The translations under genes were made by a program, and so were the position numbers. From Isosphaeraceae bacterium EP7 (GTDB lineage: Bacteria > Planctomycetota > Planctomycetia > Isosphaerales > Isosphaeraceae): a stretch of DNA of 64,000 bases. The DNA is taken from NCBI GenBank assembly GCA_038400315.1, contig CP151667.1, forward strand, positions 3,297,174 through 3,361,173. Reading direction: 5' to 3'. Numbering within the stretch: position 1 is the first letter of the stretch; every line of letters starts with the position of its first letter. The notes under the pieces are model-generated. The model made no database searches. It was not told the DNA's origin and was given only the letters and a program-made list of their open reading frames with translations. Below are positions 28,860 to 36,711 of this stretch, one piece after another.

Positions 28860-30035
28860 ATGCGATCCCAGAGGAACTTCCGCCTGGCCGCAGGGCTAGC
28901 CGCCGCGATGCTGGCCCCGTCCGCGATGAGCCAGGCCCACGCCCAGGGGGCGAAGTCGCCCGCCTTGCGCGTTTATATCGGCACATACACCGAAGGGCCG
29001 AGCAAGGGGATCTACCTGGCCGAGTTCGACCCGTCGACGGGGACCCTGACCACCCCCAAGGCCGTCGGCGAGGTCTCCAACCCGTCGTTCCTGGCCGTCC
29101 ACCCGAGCAGGAAGTTCCTCTACTCGGTGAATGAGGATGCCTCGACGGCGGGCAAGACCGGCGGTGCCGTCAGCGCCTTCGCCGTCGACCCGAAGACGGG
29201 GGCCCTGACGCTCCTGAATCAGGAGTCGACGAAGGGGGCCGGCCCGTGCCACCTGGTCGTCGACCGGACTGGCAAGGCGGTGATCTCGGCCAACTACGGC
29301 GGCGGCAGCGTCTGCTCGATGCCGATCGGGGCCGACGGCAAGGTGGGCCCGGCCTCGACGTTCATCCAGCACAAGGGGGAGGTGGCCGACCCCGCCCGCC
29401 AGGGGGGCCCGCATGCGCATTCGGCCAACATCGACGCTTCGAACAAGTACGCGTTCGTCGCCGACCTGGGGCTCGACCGGATCTTCGTCTACAAGCTCGA
29501 CCACGAGACCGCCACGCTGGTGCCCAACGACCCGCCGGCCGCGAAGGTCGCCCCGAAGTCGGGCCCCAGGCATTTCGCCTTCCACCCGGGCGGTGAGTAC
29601 GCCTATGTCATCAACGAGATTTCCAATACCGTCACCGCCTTCAAGTACGACGCCGCGGCGGGGACGCTCCAGGAAATTCAGACCGTCACCACGCTTCCGG
29701 CCGACTTCAAGGGCACGAGCAACACCGCCGAGGTGCAGGTCCACCCCTCGGGCAAATTCGTCTACGGGTCGAACCGCGGGCATGACAGCATCGCGTCGTT
29801 TGCCGTCGACCAGGCCAGCGGCAAGCTGACCCCCACCGGGTTCCAGGCCGAGGGGATCAAGACCCCGCGCAACTTCGGCGTCGACCCCACCGGCGCGTTC
29901 GTCCTGGTGGCCAATCAAGCGGGCGATTCCATCTCGGTCTTCGCCGTCGACCAGGCTGACGGCACCCTGAAGCCGACAGGCAAGTCGGTGGCCGTGCCCA
30001 AGCCGGTCTGCATCAAGTTCGTGCCGGTCGACTGA
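28860..30035 (+). CDS. lactonase-family beta-propeller protein
   Basis: A 391-residue exported seven-bladed propeller of the lactonase (6-phosphogluconolactonase/YbhE) family. The signal peptide (M-R-S-Q-R-N-F-R-L-A-A-G-L-A-A-A-M-L) ends near A-H-A-Q. Typical repeats follow: Y-I-G-T-Y-T-E-G-P-S-K-G-I-Y, N-P-S-F-L-A-V-H-P, Y-S-V-N-E, G-P-C-H-L, A-N-Y-G-G-G-S-V, G-P-H-A-H-S and P-R-N-F. The cytosolic enzyme acts in the pentose phosphate pathway, but the signal peptide argues for a different periplasmic substrate. AAGGAG 8 bases before the ATG at 28860 fixes the start. Confidence 0.9.
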   Translation: MRSQRNFRLAAGLAAAMLAPSAMSQAHAQGAKSPALRVYIGTYTEGPSKGIYLAEFDPSTGTLTTPKAVGEVSNPSFLAVHPSRKFLYSVNEDASTAGKTGGAVSAFAVDPKTGALTLLNQESTKGAGPCHLVVDRTGKAVISANYGGGSVCSMPIGADGKVGPASTFIQHKGEVADPARQGGPHAHSANIDASNKYAFVADLGLDRIFVYKLDHETATLVPNDPPAAKVAPKSGPRHFAFHPGGEYAYVINEISNTVTAFKYDAAAGTLQEIQTVTTLPADFKGTSNTAEVQVHPSGKFVYGSNRGHDSIASFAVDQASGKLTPTGFQAEGIKTPRNFGVDPTGAFVLVANQAGDSISVFAVDQADGTLKPTGKSVAVPKPVCIKFVPVD

Positions 30036-30049
30036 GCGGAATGATCGAT

Positions 30050-30089
30050 CGGGCCCGCAGCTTCCCCGAACCGAGGGGGCGCGGGCCCG
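30050..30089 (+). terminator. hairpin after lactonase gene
   Basis: Perfect 9-bp arms CGGGCCCGC (30050-30058) and GCGGGCCCG (30081-30089) just after the stop; the loop can partly pair through CCCC and GGGG. No U-run. Confidence 0.5.
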
Positions 30090-30140
30090 CGTCCGTCTCG
30101 TTGCACGCCGATCGATTGGCTTGAAGAGGATGGGACGCCG

Positions 30141-31856
30141 ATGGAATCGACCGCGACCCAGGATCGTCCCGCGCGCCCGTCGAGGCTCGCCCGGCTCGAG
30201 ATCCCGGCCATCGCCTTGCTGGTCGTCGCGTTCATCGGCTCGCTCTGGGCCGTCCGCGGCGAGCCCGGGATGACCTGGGACGAGCCCTACTTCTTCGAAC
30301 GTTCGCAGTCCATCGGCGGCTGGTTGGGGCTTGCCGCCCGATCGCCGGCGCAGGCCTTCCGGCGTGCTGAGCTGGAGAAGGGCTGGCCCTTCTGCCGCGA
30401 GGTGCCCGATCAGCACCCGCCGGTTCCGGCGCTTCTGGGCCTGATGTCGGACCGTGCCTTCGGCGGCTGGCTCGGGCCGTTGCGCGGATACAGGCTGGCG
30501 ACGGTCGGCGTCTTCGCCGTCGCGGCCGGGGCGATGTTCCGGTTCGTGCGGATGCGGTGGGGCCTCGCCCCGGCGGCGGTGGCGCTCGGGGTTCTGGTGT
30601 CCGATCCACGGCCGTTTATCCATGCGCAATTGATCACGGCCGACTCGGACCTGGGGGCGTTCTGGTTCCTGGCGGCCCTGGCGCACCTGCGGGCCACCGA
30701 GACTGGCCGGTCTCCCTGGTGGTTCGGGGTCTGGGCGGCCCTGGCGGTGATGTGCAAGGCGACCGGGGTTCTGTTGTTGCTGGCGGCCCTCGCCTGGGCC
30801 ATCCTCTATCGGCCGCGCGGGGCCTGGCGGCCGCTGTTCTGGGCGATCTTGACGATCCCCCCGACGATGGTGCTGGTCAACCCGGCCTGGTGGCCCGACC
30901 CCGTCGGCGGAATCCTGCGCTGGGGGCGCGCGTTCCTGGCCTATCCTCAGAAGGTGCCGGTCTACTACCTGGGGACGGTGTACGACTCGGTCCGGACGTT
31001 CCTCCCCTGGCACAACACGGCGGTGCTCACCTCGACGATGGTGCCCATCGGCCTCCTGATTCTGGGCGTGCTGGGCCTGGCGGCGACGGCCTGGCGGTCG
31101 ATCCGGGACAGGCGCTCGCGGGTCGTCCGGCTGGCGGGCGAGCGGCTTCCGGACGGGGTTGTCGGCGGGTGGGCGGCCGTCCATTTTCTGACGTATCTGG
31201 TCCTGCGGATGTTCCCGTTCCTGCCCGCGCATGACGGATTGCGGCAGTTGGTCCCTGCGTTTTACTTCCTCCCCGTGCTGGCGGCCCTGGGCGCCTGCGT
31301 CCTGCTGCGGGGCGGCCGGGCCCGGGCCTGGCTGGGGCGGTGTGCGGTGGCGGCCTGCGTTCTGAGCGCCAGCTGGGAGACGGTGCGCATCCACCCCTTC
31401 GAGATGTCGTATTACAACGCGGTGATCGGCGGCCCGAGGGGTGCGAAGGCGGCCGGGATGGAGACGACCTATTTCTGGGACTCGGCCACCGACGAGGTGC
31501 TCGGTTGGATGAACGCCAACCTTCCCCGAGGCGCCACGGTCCTGATCTTCCCGCCGCCGAACGTCCTGACCTTCGGCTGGGAGCAGCGTTGGGGAAGGCT
31601 GCGGGGCGACCTGGAAATCCTGAACCTCGACGGCCGTGACTTCGGGTCGAGGCTGGCCCGGATGGGCGGGAGCCGCCCCTGCTACCTGATCTTCCAGATG
31701 CGCCAGGGCCTGTACGTCCAGCCCCCGGGAAGGCCCAACTACTTCGCCAGGCTAGCGGAAGCCCCGGCGACCTACGAGCTGGCACCCGCCCGCGTCGACG
31801 GCGTCCGGCTGCTGGCCATCTACGACCGTGCGGCGTTCCTCGGCGTTGTCCCTTGA
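30141..31856 (+). CDS. GT-C membrane glycosyltransferase (GT39/ArnT-like)
   Basis: A 571-residue integral membrane protein with about ten hydrophobic helices and a soluble C-terminal domain (from about 440). The first extracytoplasmic loop carries the acidic motif typical of GT-C enzymes (T-W-D-E-P-Y-F-F), and D-Q-H-P-P and A-D-S-D-L-G-A-F-W-F follow. Relatives transfer sugars or mannose from polyprenyl-phosphate donors on the outer face of the membrane. It could use the product of a DPM1-like enzyme such as the one at 13492, but they are 16 kb apart. A GAAGAGGA-type ribosome-binding site precedes the ATG at 30141. Confidence 0.85.
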   Translation: MESTATQDRPARPSRLARLEIPAIALLVVAFIGSLWAVRGEPGMTWDEPYFFERSQSIGGWLGLAARSPAQAFRRAELEKGWPFCREVPDQHPPVPALLGLMSDRAFGGWLGPLRGYRLATVGVFAVAAGAMFRFVRMRWGLAPAAVALGVLVSDPRPFIHAQLITADSDLGAFWFLAALAHLRATETGRSPWWFGVWAALAVMCKATGVLLLLAALAWAILYRPRGAWRPLFWAILTIPPTMVLVNPAWWPDPVGGILRWGRAFLAYPQKVPVYYLGTVYDSVRTFLPWHNTAVLTSTMVPIGLLILGVLGLAATAWRSIRDRRSRVVRLAGERLPDGVVGGWAAVHFLTYLVLRMFPFLPAHDGLRQLVPAFYFLPVLAALGACVLLRGGRARAWLGRCAVAACVLSASWETVRIHPFEMSYYNAVIGGPRGAKAAGMETTYFWDSATDEVLGWMNANLPRGATVLIFPPPNVLTFGWEQRWGRLRGDLEILNLDGRDFGSRLARMGGSRPCYLIFQMRQGLYVQPPGRPNYFARLAEAPATYELAPARVDGVRLLAIYDRAAFLGVVP

Positions 31857-32015
31857 TTCTTTAAAAACGTGGAGACAGGCCACAAACGGCGACCTAGGTT
31901 TCCTCTACAGGACCGATTCGGCGGGCGGGAAGCGACCGACCGATCCGCGACGACTCGCGACGGGGCGGGAACCGGGCGGGCATGAGATGAGGACACCTCA
32001 GGGAGAACCGTCGCG

Positions 32016-32876
32016 ATGACCCCATATGCGGGACGCCGGTCGCAGCAGAACGCCCCATCCACGCTCCAGATCTACTTGCAGGAGATCAACAGCACGCCGC
32101 TGCTGAACGCCATCGAGGAGCGCGAGCTTGCCGGCAGGGTGGCCCTGGGCGACCCATTTGCCCGCGAGCACATGGTCAAGGCCAACCTCCGCCTGGTCGT
32201 CAACATCGCCCGCGGCTACCTGAACAAAGGGCTGGGGCTGGAAGACCTGATTGAGGAGGGGAATCTCGGCCTGATGCGGGCCGTCGAGGGCTTCGACGCC
32301 ACGATGGAGACTCGCTTCAGCACCTACGCGAGCTACTGGATCAAGCAGTCGATCCGCAGGGCCCTGATGAACCAGGGACGGCCCATCCGGCTGCCCGCCT
32401 ACATGGTCAGCCTGCTGTCGAAATGGCGGCGGGCGTCCACCGTGCTGACCGAACGCCTGGGTCGGCCCCCCACCGCCGAAGAGGTGGGCAAGGCGCTCCG
32501 GCTCTCCAAGAAGAAGGTGGGCATCGTCGCCAAGGCCATCGAGGTCAACAACCTCCAGGCCCACTCCGACGGCGCCGAGGAAGACAGCCTGGTGCTCGGC
32601 GACGTGCTGACCGACGACCGGAGCAAGTCGCCCGACGCCCTGATGATCGAGAACGACGACCTCGACCGGATCTTCCGCCGCCTCGACCTCCTCGAGCCGC
32701 GTGAGGCCAGCGTTGTCCGGATGCGATTCGGCCTCGACCCTTACTCGCCGATGACCTTGCGCGAGGTGGGCGAGAACCTCGGCCTGACCCGCGAGCGCGT
32801 CCGTCAACTCGAGAACCACGCCCTGGTCAAGCTCATCGCCGAACTCGGCGAGGACGAGCTGGACGCCAGGACCTGA
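32016..32876 (+). CDS. sigma-70 family factor (group 2/3)
   Basis: A 286-residue sigma-70 factor lacking region 1.1. Region 1.2 starts with L-Q-I-Y-L-Q-E-I-N; region 2 has D-L-I-E-E-G-N-L-G-L-M-R-A-V-E-G-F-D and F-S-T-Y-A-S-Y-W-I-K-Q-S-I-R; region 3 (G-R-P-P-T-A-E-E-V-G) and region 4 (M-T-L-R-E-V-G-E-N-L-G-L-T-R-E-R-V-R-Q-L-E) follow. It should recognise promoters close to the housekeeping type and is probably an alternative factor. AGGGAGAA ends 8 bases before the ATG. A strong terminator follows at 32923. Confidence 0.93.
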   Translation: MTPYAGRRSQQNAPSTLQIYLQEINSTPLLNAIEERELAGRVALGDPFAREHMVKANLRLVVNIARGYLNKGLGLEDLIEEGNLGLMRAVEGFDATMETRFSTYASYWIKQSIRRALMNQGRPIRLPAYMVSLLSKWRRASTVLTERLGRPPTAEEVGKALRLSKKKVGIVAKAIEVNNLQAHSDGAEEDSLVLGDVLTDDRSKSPDALMIENDDLDRIFRRLDLLEPREASVVRMRFGLDPYSPMTLREVGENLGLTRERVRQLENHALVKLIAELGEDELDART

Positions 32877-32922
32877 ACCAACGGATGGGGATCGGCCAGG
32901 CCCGGCCCTACTCCGCCCGAAT

Positions 32923-32978
32923 CGCCCACCCCGGTCGTCGCGCGTGTGCCCCGCGCCTCGGCCGGGGTGGGCGTTTTT
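32923..32978 (+). terminator. intrinsic terminator
   Basis: Perfect 12-bp stem (32923-32934 with 32962-32973) directly followed by TTTTT (32974-32978). It is the most classical Rho-independent terminator in the window, 46 bases after the sigma gene. Confidence 0.85.
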
Positions 32979-33126
32979 CTTGGGATCGCTGCGCCCGCCC
33001 CCGATTCCCGCGTCTCCGACCGGGATTCCGGACCGGCCGCCGGCCGATTGTCGCTGACTTAAGGGCTCGTAGGGCCAAGCCCTTACCTCGACGGCGATTC
33101 GTCCTAGACCCGATCGGAGAGATTCG

Positions 33127-33777
33127 ATGCGCACCGCGATGCGTCCCCTCCTGGCGTTCGGCCTCATGGCCCTGATCTCGACCCCCGCCCTGGCCCAGCA
33201 GGGACGTGGCGGCTTCGGCGGCGGTTTCGGCGGCGGCGCCATGCTGCTGACCAATGAGGGAGTCCAGAAAGAACTGAAGCTGGAAGACGATCAGGTCAGC
33301 AAGGTGAAGACCCTTGCCGACGAGCTCCGGACGAAGTCACGCGACGGGTTCCAGTCGCTCCAGTCCCTCGAAGGCGAGGAACGCGGCAAGAAGATGCAGG
33401 AGCTGGCCAAGGAGAACTCCGAGGCCCTGCACAAGGGGCTCGCCGAGATCCTCAAGCCCGACCAAGTCAAGCGGTTCAAGCAGATCGAGTGGCAGCAGCA
33501 GGGGGCCAACGTCCTGGCCAACGCCCACGTGGCCGAGACCCTGAAGCTCAACGACGAGCAGAAGACCAAGGTGAAGGACCTGCTCGCCGGCCACTCGAAG
33601 CAGCAGCGCGAGCTGTTCCAGGCCGCCCAGGGCGACCGCGAGACCATTCGCGAGAAGATGACGGCGCTGCAGAAAGAGACCAAGGAGAAGGGCCTGGCCC
33701 TGCTCACCGCCGAGCAGAAGTCCTCGCTCGACAACCTGCTGGGCTCCCCCTACGAAGTCGTCCGCCAGCCCCGCTGA
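33127..33777 (+). CDS. Spy/CpxP-like periplasmic protein
   Basis: A 216-residue exported helical protein. The signal peptide (M-R-P-L-L-A-F-G-L-M-A-L-I-S-T-P-A-L-A) is followed by a Gly/Phe-rich linker (G-G-F-G-G-G-F-G-G-G) and two similar helical halves, L-K-L-E-D-D-Q-V-S-K-V-K at about 50 and L-K-L-N-D-E-Q-K-T-K-V-K at about 140, each ending near a Lys/Gln-rich helix. The pattern resembles LTxxQ (Spy/CpxP) proteins, which act as periplasmic chaperones or stress sensors. GGAGAG lies 6 bases before the ATG. The gene converges on the hairpin array. Confidence 0.75.
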   Translation: MRTAMRPLLAFGLMALISTPALAQQGRGGFGGGFGGGAMLLTNEGVQKELKLEDDQVSKVKTLADELRTKSRDGFQSLQSLEGEERGKKMQELAKENSEALHKGLAEILKPDQVKRFKQIEWQQQGANVLANAHVAETLKLNDEQKTKVKDLLAGHSKQQRELFQAAQGDRETIREKMTALQKETKEKGLALLTAEQKSSLDNLLGSPYEVVRQPR

Positions 33778-33806
33778 ACATGCCTCGAACGAATCAGATC
33801 AACACA

Positions 33807-33849
33807 GGCGGGCGGTGTCGCGGTCGAAAGGCCTCCGACGCCGCCCGCC
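33807..33849 (+). terminator. hairpin after the Spy-like gene
   Basis: A 14-bp stem (33807-33820 with 33836-33849; 13 Watson-Crick pairs and one G-T) 30 bases after the stop. The loop has no G-tract, so it is probably the gene's own terminator and distinct from the array that follows. Confidence 0.55.
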
Positions 33850-33942
33850 TTCGCGCGCCGTCGGTGAGCTCGAGTTTCCGCCCTGGTCTCGTCGGGGCCC
33901 GGCCCCGTTTCGCGGGCGAGGCATGCAGAGGGGCATGGACGC

Positions 33943-34291
33943 CGCAGGCCCCGAGCCGCCGGAGTGGGGGGGAACTCCGGTGGCTCGGGGCCTGCGAACG
34001 AGGGGGAAACCTTCGCGGCTCGCCGGCCGGGGGGGAATCCGGCGAGCCGCGAAGACCGCTCGAAGGTCGGGGGGGAAACCCTCGAATCTCGCCGGCGGGG
34101 GGGAACCGGCGAGGCGGGACGACGACGCGAGGGCGGGGGGAATCCCTCGCTGCTCATCGGAGGGGGGGGCTCCGGCGAGTCGACTCAAACTCCCGAGGGC
34201 GGGGGGATGTCCCGCGGGATGCGTCGGCCCGGGGGGAAGGCCGACGGCAGACGGAGGCGATGCGGGGGAGGGGGGGATTCCCCGCGTCGCC
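33943..34291. repeat. array of hairpins with constant G-tract loops and variable stems
   Basis: About 350 bases between two convergent genes hold consecutive inverted repeats. Stems (left/right): 33943-33965/33974-33996 (23 pairs, one G-T); 34011-34026/34039-34054 (16); 34060-34067/34078-34085 (7 of 8); 34088-34095/34106-34113 (8); 34127-34133/34144-34150 (7); 34153-34162/34170-34179 (one mismatch, one G-T); 34191-34199/34211-34219 (8 of 9); 34222-34229/34239-34246 (8); 34256-34269/34278-34291 (14, two G-T). Each loop is a run of 6-8 G with A-rich 3' flank. A weaker unit has GGGGG at 34002. Stem sequences are unrelated to each other. G-tract starts are spaced 36, 27, 40, 28, 38, 27, 39, 30, 39 bases. 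Open frames cross it on both strands, but the spacings are not multiples of three, which argues against coding. Confidence 0.9.
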
Positions 34292-34342
34292 GGGGCCCGC
34301 CGCGAACGGCGGCCCTGGTCGCTCAATGATCGGGGGGCCGGA

Positions 34343-34597
34343 TCAACGGCGGGCGGACCTGGAGAGCAAGCCCAGCATCGACAGCTCGTCGACGGCCCGT
34401 CGGAGGTCGGACTGAGGGCGCGCGACGAGGTCGGTCGGCTCGTCGATCTCGATGGTGGGATCCAGCTCGTTGTGCCCGAAGATCCAGGCCACGGGGGCGC
34501 CGAAGCGGGTAATCCGGAACTTCTCGCCCTTGGCGACCCTGTCCAGCAATTTCGGCAAGGTGGAATCGGTCTCGGGCAGATCGATGATGGTCGTCAT
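34343..34597 (-). CDS. Phd/YefM-like antitoxin (orphan)
   Basis: An 84-residue protein of the prevent-host-death family: M-T-T-I-I-D-L-P-E-T, L-P-K-L-L-D-R-V-A-K-G-E-K-F-R-I-T-R-F-G-A-P-V-A-W-I-F. In this fold the N-terminal part binds operator DNA and the C-terminal tail binds a toxin. The ATG at 34597 is chosen over 34606 because AGAGG lies 9 bases ahead of it, but abuts the other. No toxin gene follows; downstream on the same strand is the hairpin array. It may be a solitary regulator or the survivor of a toxin-antitoxin pair. Confidence 0.85.
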   Translation of the reverse strand: MTTIIDLPETDSTLPKLLDRVAKGEKFRITRFGAPVAWIFGHNELDPTIEIDEPTDLVARPQSDLRRAVDELSMLGLLSRSARR

Positions 34598-34901
34598 AAA
34601 CGTCATCCTCTCGATATGAGGGGTGAATTGAATCGTTGGAGAGGCGACGAGGCAGAGGCGGCCCTTCAAGGACTGCCCACTGGCCGCGGCACGCCGATTG
34701 AGGACGTGACGCGACGCTTGCCTCATCGTGAGGCATTGAGAGTCGTGACGAGGCCGGGGATTGGGGCCCGGACACTTGGATCTCGCACGAGCCTGAGCTG
34801 GATCGAGCCGTGAGATGTCGCCAAATCAGCGACGAGAGGGCCTAATCCGGTCCGCGGACTCGCGAGATGTGATTTCGAGCGGGGCAAGGCCCCGAAAGGG
34901 C
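34598..34901. other. intergenic region
   Basis: About 300 bases upstream of the antitoxin gene. An AT-richer patch (34590-34635) next to the start probably holds the antitoxin promoter; I see no clear hexamers or palindromic operator and no further gene. Confidence 0.4.
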
Positions 34902-35354
34902 TCAGACGCGCCGGGGTTGGTGCGCTTCGTCTGGCCCGTCGGCACCGGAGAGGTGCCTGATATAAGCGTACTCGGCCAGGCAGGGCGGGACCGCGGCCTG
35001 GAGCCGGACGCGGGCGGGGCGAGTGATCAGGCGCTCGATTTCCTCGGGCAGGGCCCGGGCGATCGAGCGTTCAAAGCCGAGCCGCTGTGCGAGCGTCGCC
35101 TCATTGGCGGAGTCGTCGACGACCTCTTCGGTGGGAGACTCGGCTTCCGCGTCTCTCTCGCCTTCGTGGTGGTCGAGTCCGCAGGCGATCCAGTCCCAGG
35201 GGCCGGACTGGGGATCGGTCTGGGCCGGGCACTGGCCATGGGACACCTCCGCCGGCTGATCCGGGGCTGCGGGCTGCGGAAACCGCGCCACGCCCAGGAT
35301 GAGCAGCGTCACCGCAATGCGGTGGAACAGGCGTCTCGGACCGATCCGATTCAT
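34902..35354 (-). CDS. hypothetical secreted protein
   Basis: A 150-residue open frame with a plausible signal peptide (R-R-L-F-H-R-I-A-V-T-L-L-I-L-G-V-A-R-F) and a mature part rich in acidic residues (H-H-E-G-E-R-D-A-E-A-E-S-P-T-E-E-V-V-D-D). I do not recognise it. A plus-strand frame of 194 codons covers the same stretch, but it has no ribosome-binding site or family features, so the minus strand is preferred. The weak Shine-Dalgarno (GGCGAG) leaves the call uncertain. Confidence 0.45.
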   Translation of the reverse strand: MNRIGPRRLFHRIAVTLLILGVARFPQPAAPDQPAEVSHGQCPAQTDPQSGPWDWIACGLDHHEGERDAEAESPTEEVVDDSANEATLAQRLGFERSIARALPEEIERLITRPARVRLQAAVPPCLAEYAYIRHLSGADGPDEAHQPRRV

Positions 35355-35480
35355 GCACGCTCGCCGATAATATCAGGTGGGGGATCTATGGAACTGTAGC
35401 GTTCACCCAAGAGATCGTCAAGCACTGATGCCCGGCTTGAACCGGGACAGGCCGAAGTTGCCCATCGTTCGGCCGTCAGG

Positions 35481-35903
35481 CTAGGCGTTCGACTCGTCGG
35501 ACAGCAGGTGGCGGCTGGACTGGAGGATCCGGTGGTGTCTGGCCTGGGTGGCGGCCGGCGGCTGCTCGGTCTTCTGGCGGAGGTCGGCCAGGTTGGCCTC
35601 GCAGTAGGCGCAGGCGATGACCTCGACGTGAAATTTGATGTATTCGGCCAGGTCGGGGTCCAGGGCGTCGAGCAGGAAGCTGCCGAGCTGCTGGCGATTC
35701 GGGCAGGTCAGCCGGGTGCGGCGCCAGATGGCCCCCAGCGTGTGCAGGCCGGCGTCTCCCCGGTTCTGTCGCGCGTCCTCGAGCTGGGCTCGCAGCTCGG
35801 AGGACTCGCGCAGGGCCTTCTCCGCGCGGGCCATTTCCTCGGGGGGGAGTGCGTCGGCCAGGTAGGCCCTCAGGAATTCCAGGTCGATCGGTCGGGCGTC
35901 CAT
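35481..35903 (-). CDS. zinc-finger-type anti-sigma factor
   Basis: A 140-residue soluble protein located 61 bases downstream of an ECF sigma gene and in the same direction. It has an L-T-C-P-N-R-Q-Q-L-G-S-F segment and a F-H-V-E-V-I-A-C-A-Y-C motif resembling, but not identical in spacing to, the H-x3-C-x2-C of zinc-binding anti-sigma factors. No membrane segment is visible, so a cytoplasmic regulator is likely. The assignment rests on the motif and on the sigma neighbour. Confidence 0.72.
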   Translation of the reverse strand: MDARPIDLEFLRAYLADALPPEEMARAEKALRESSELRAQLEDARQNRGDAGLHTLGAIWRRTRLTCPNRQQLGSFLLDALDPDLAEYIKFHVEVIACAYCEANLADLRQKTEQPPAATQARHHRILQSSRHLLSDESNA

Positions 35904-35964
35904 CGGCTTCGGCGCCTCGCTTGGGTCGTGTCGTGTTCGGGCGCGGTCCGGTCCGTCCCGATGG

Positions 35965-36594
35965 TCAGTCGGCGGCCCAGTCGTCCAGGCTCATGCCGGC
36001 CTTGCGGGCCATGTCCTTCAGGCGTGCGACGGCCTGAAACTTGTAGCTGGCCACGGCCTGCTCGGTCAGGCCCAGGTATTTGGCCACGTCTTTGTTGGCC
36101 CACCCCTTGACGATCAGGAGCTCCAGGCAGCGCAGGCGGTCGTAGTCGCCGCGGGTGATCCACTCGCGGATGAGCTGGCCCAGCGAGTCGGCGAGCTGCC
36201 GCTCCTCGGCGGCCCGGCGCTCGTCGCTGCGGGCGATGCTGGAGGCCGGGCGCACCAGGCCGGGCACCTCGTCCATCGGCCGGCCGTGGTCGTCGGAGCC
36301 GAACTGGTCGACCGGCCGCCGGCCCTGCTTGCGCAGGTGGTCGGTCAGCTTGTGCGCCGCGATCGAGAAGAGGTAGGCCTCCAGGTCGCGCTTCTCGTCG
36401 TAGTGCGGCATGCTGGTGAGGAAACCGACGAAGGTCTCCTGCACCACGTCCTCGCTGGTGGCCCGGTCGCGGAGGCGGCTGTCGACGAAGGCGAGGAGCC
36501 GCCCTTCGTACCGCTCGATCAGCTGTTTCCAGGCGCGGGAGTCGCCGGCCCTGACCTGGCGGATGAGCAGGATGTCGGCGTCGGAGTTGGCCAT
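35965..36594 (-). CDS. ECF-type RNA polymerase sigma factor
   Basis: A 209-residue ECF sigma factor. Region 2: W-K-Q-L-I-E-R-Y-E-G-R-L-L-A-F, S-E-D-V-V-Q-E-T-F-V-G-F, L-E-A-Y-L-F-S-I-A-A-H-K-L. Region 4: C-L-E-L-L-I-V-K-G-W-A-N-K-D-V-A-K-Y-L-G-L-T-E-Q-A-V-A. The ATG at 36594 is supported by GAGGGGAG just upstream; the frame extends further back to 36675 without family sequence. It forms an operon with the anti-sigma gene at 35481 and should be held inactive by it; the signal is unknown. Confidence 0.9.
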   Translation of the reverse strand: MANSDADILLIRQVRAGDSRAWKQLIERYEGRLLAFVDSRLRDRATSEDVVQETFVGFLTSMPHYDEKRDLEAYLFSIAAHKLTDHLRKQGRRPVDQFGSDDHGRPMDEVPGLVRPASSIARSDERRAAEERQLADSLGQLIREWITRGDYDRLRCLELLIVKGWANKDVAKYLGLTEQAVASYKFQAVARLKDMARKAGMSLDDWAAD

Positions 36595-36711
36595 CGCTCC
36601 CCTCGGGCACCGCGGATCGAATGGTCCGGCACGGGGCGCATCGCCGTTTCGGTTCACTGATTCGAGTGTACACATGCGGCCGCCCCCTTGCCCAGCCTGC
36701 AGGCCCGGTCT

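Noticed and set aside
33943-34291. CRISPR array
   Set aside because: The spaced G-tracts are loop sequences of inverted repeats; there are no constant 25-40 base repeats, no unique spacers of constant length and no cas genes.
33489-34813. Long open frames through the hairpin array on both strands (for example a plus-strand frame at 33815 and a minus-strand frame at 33799-34326)
   Set aside because: Frames stay open in several phases at once because the sequence lacks A/T-rich stop codons. Repeat spacings of 28, 38 and 40 are not multiples of three, and the translations are low-complexity Gly/Arg or Pro-rich.
34815-35399. 194-codon plus-strand frame opposite the hypothetical secreted protein
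   Set aside because: No ribosome-binding site or family features; the opposite strand has a signal peptide.
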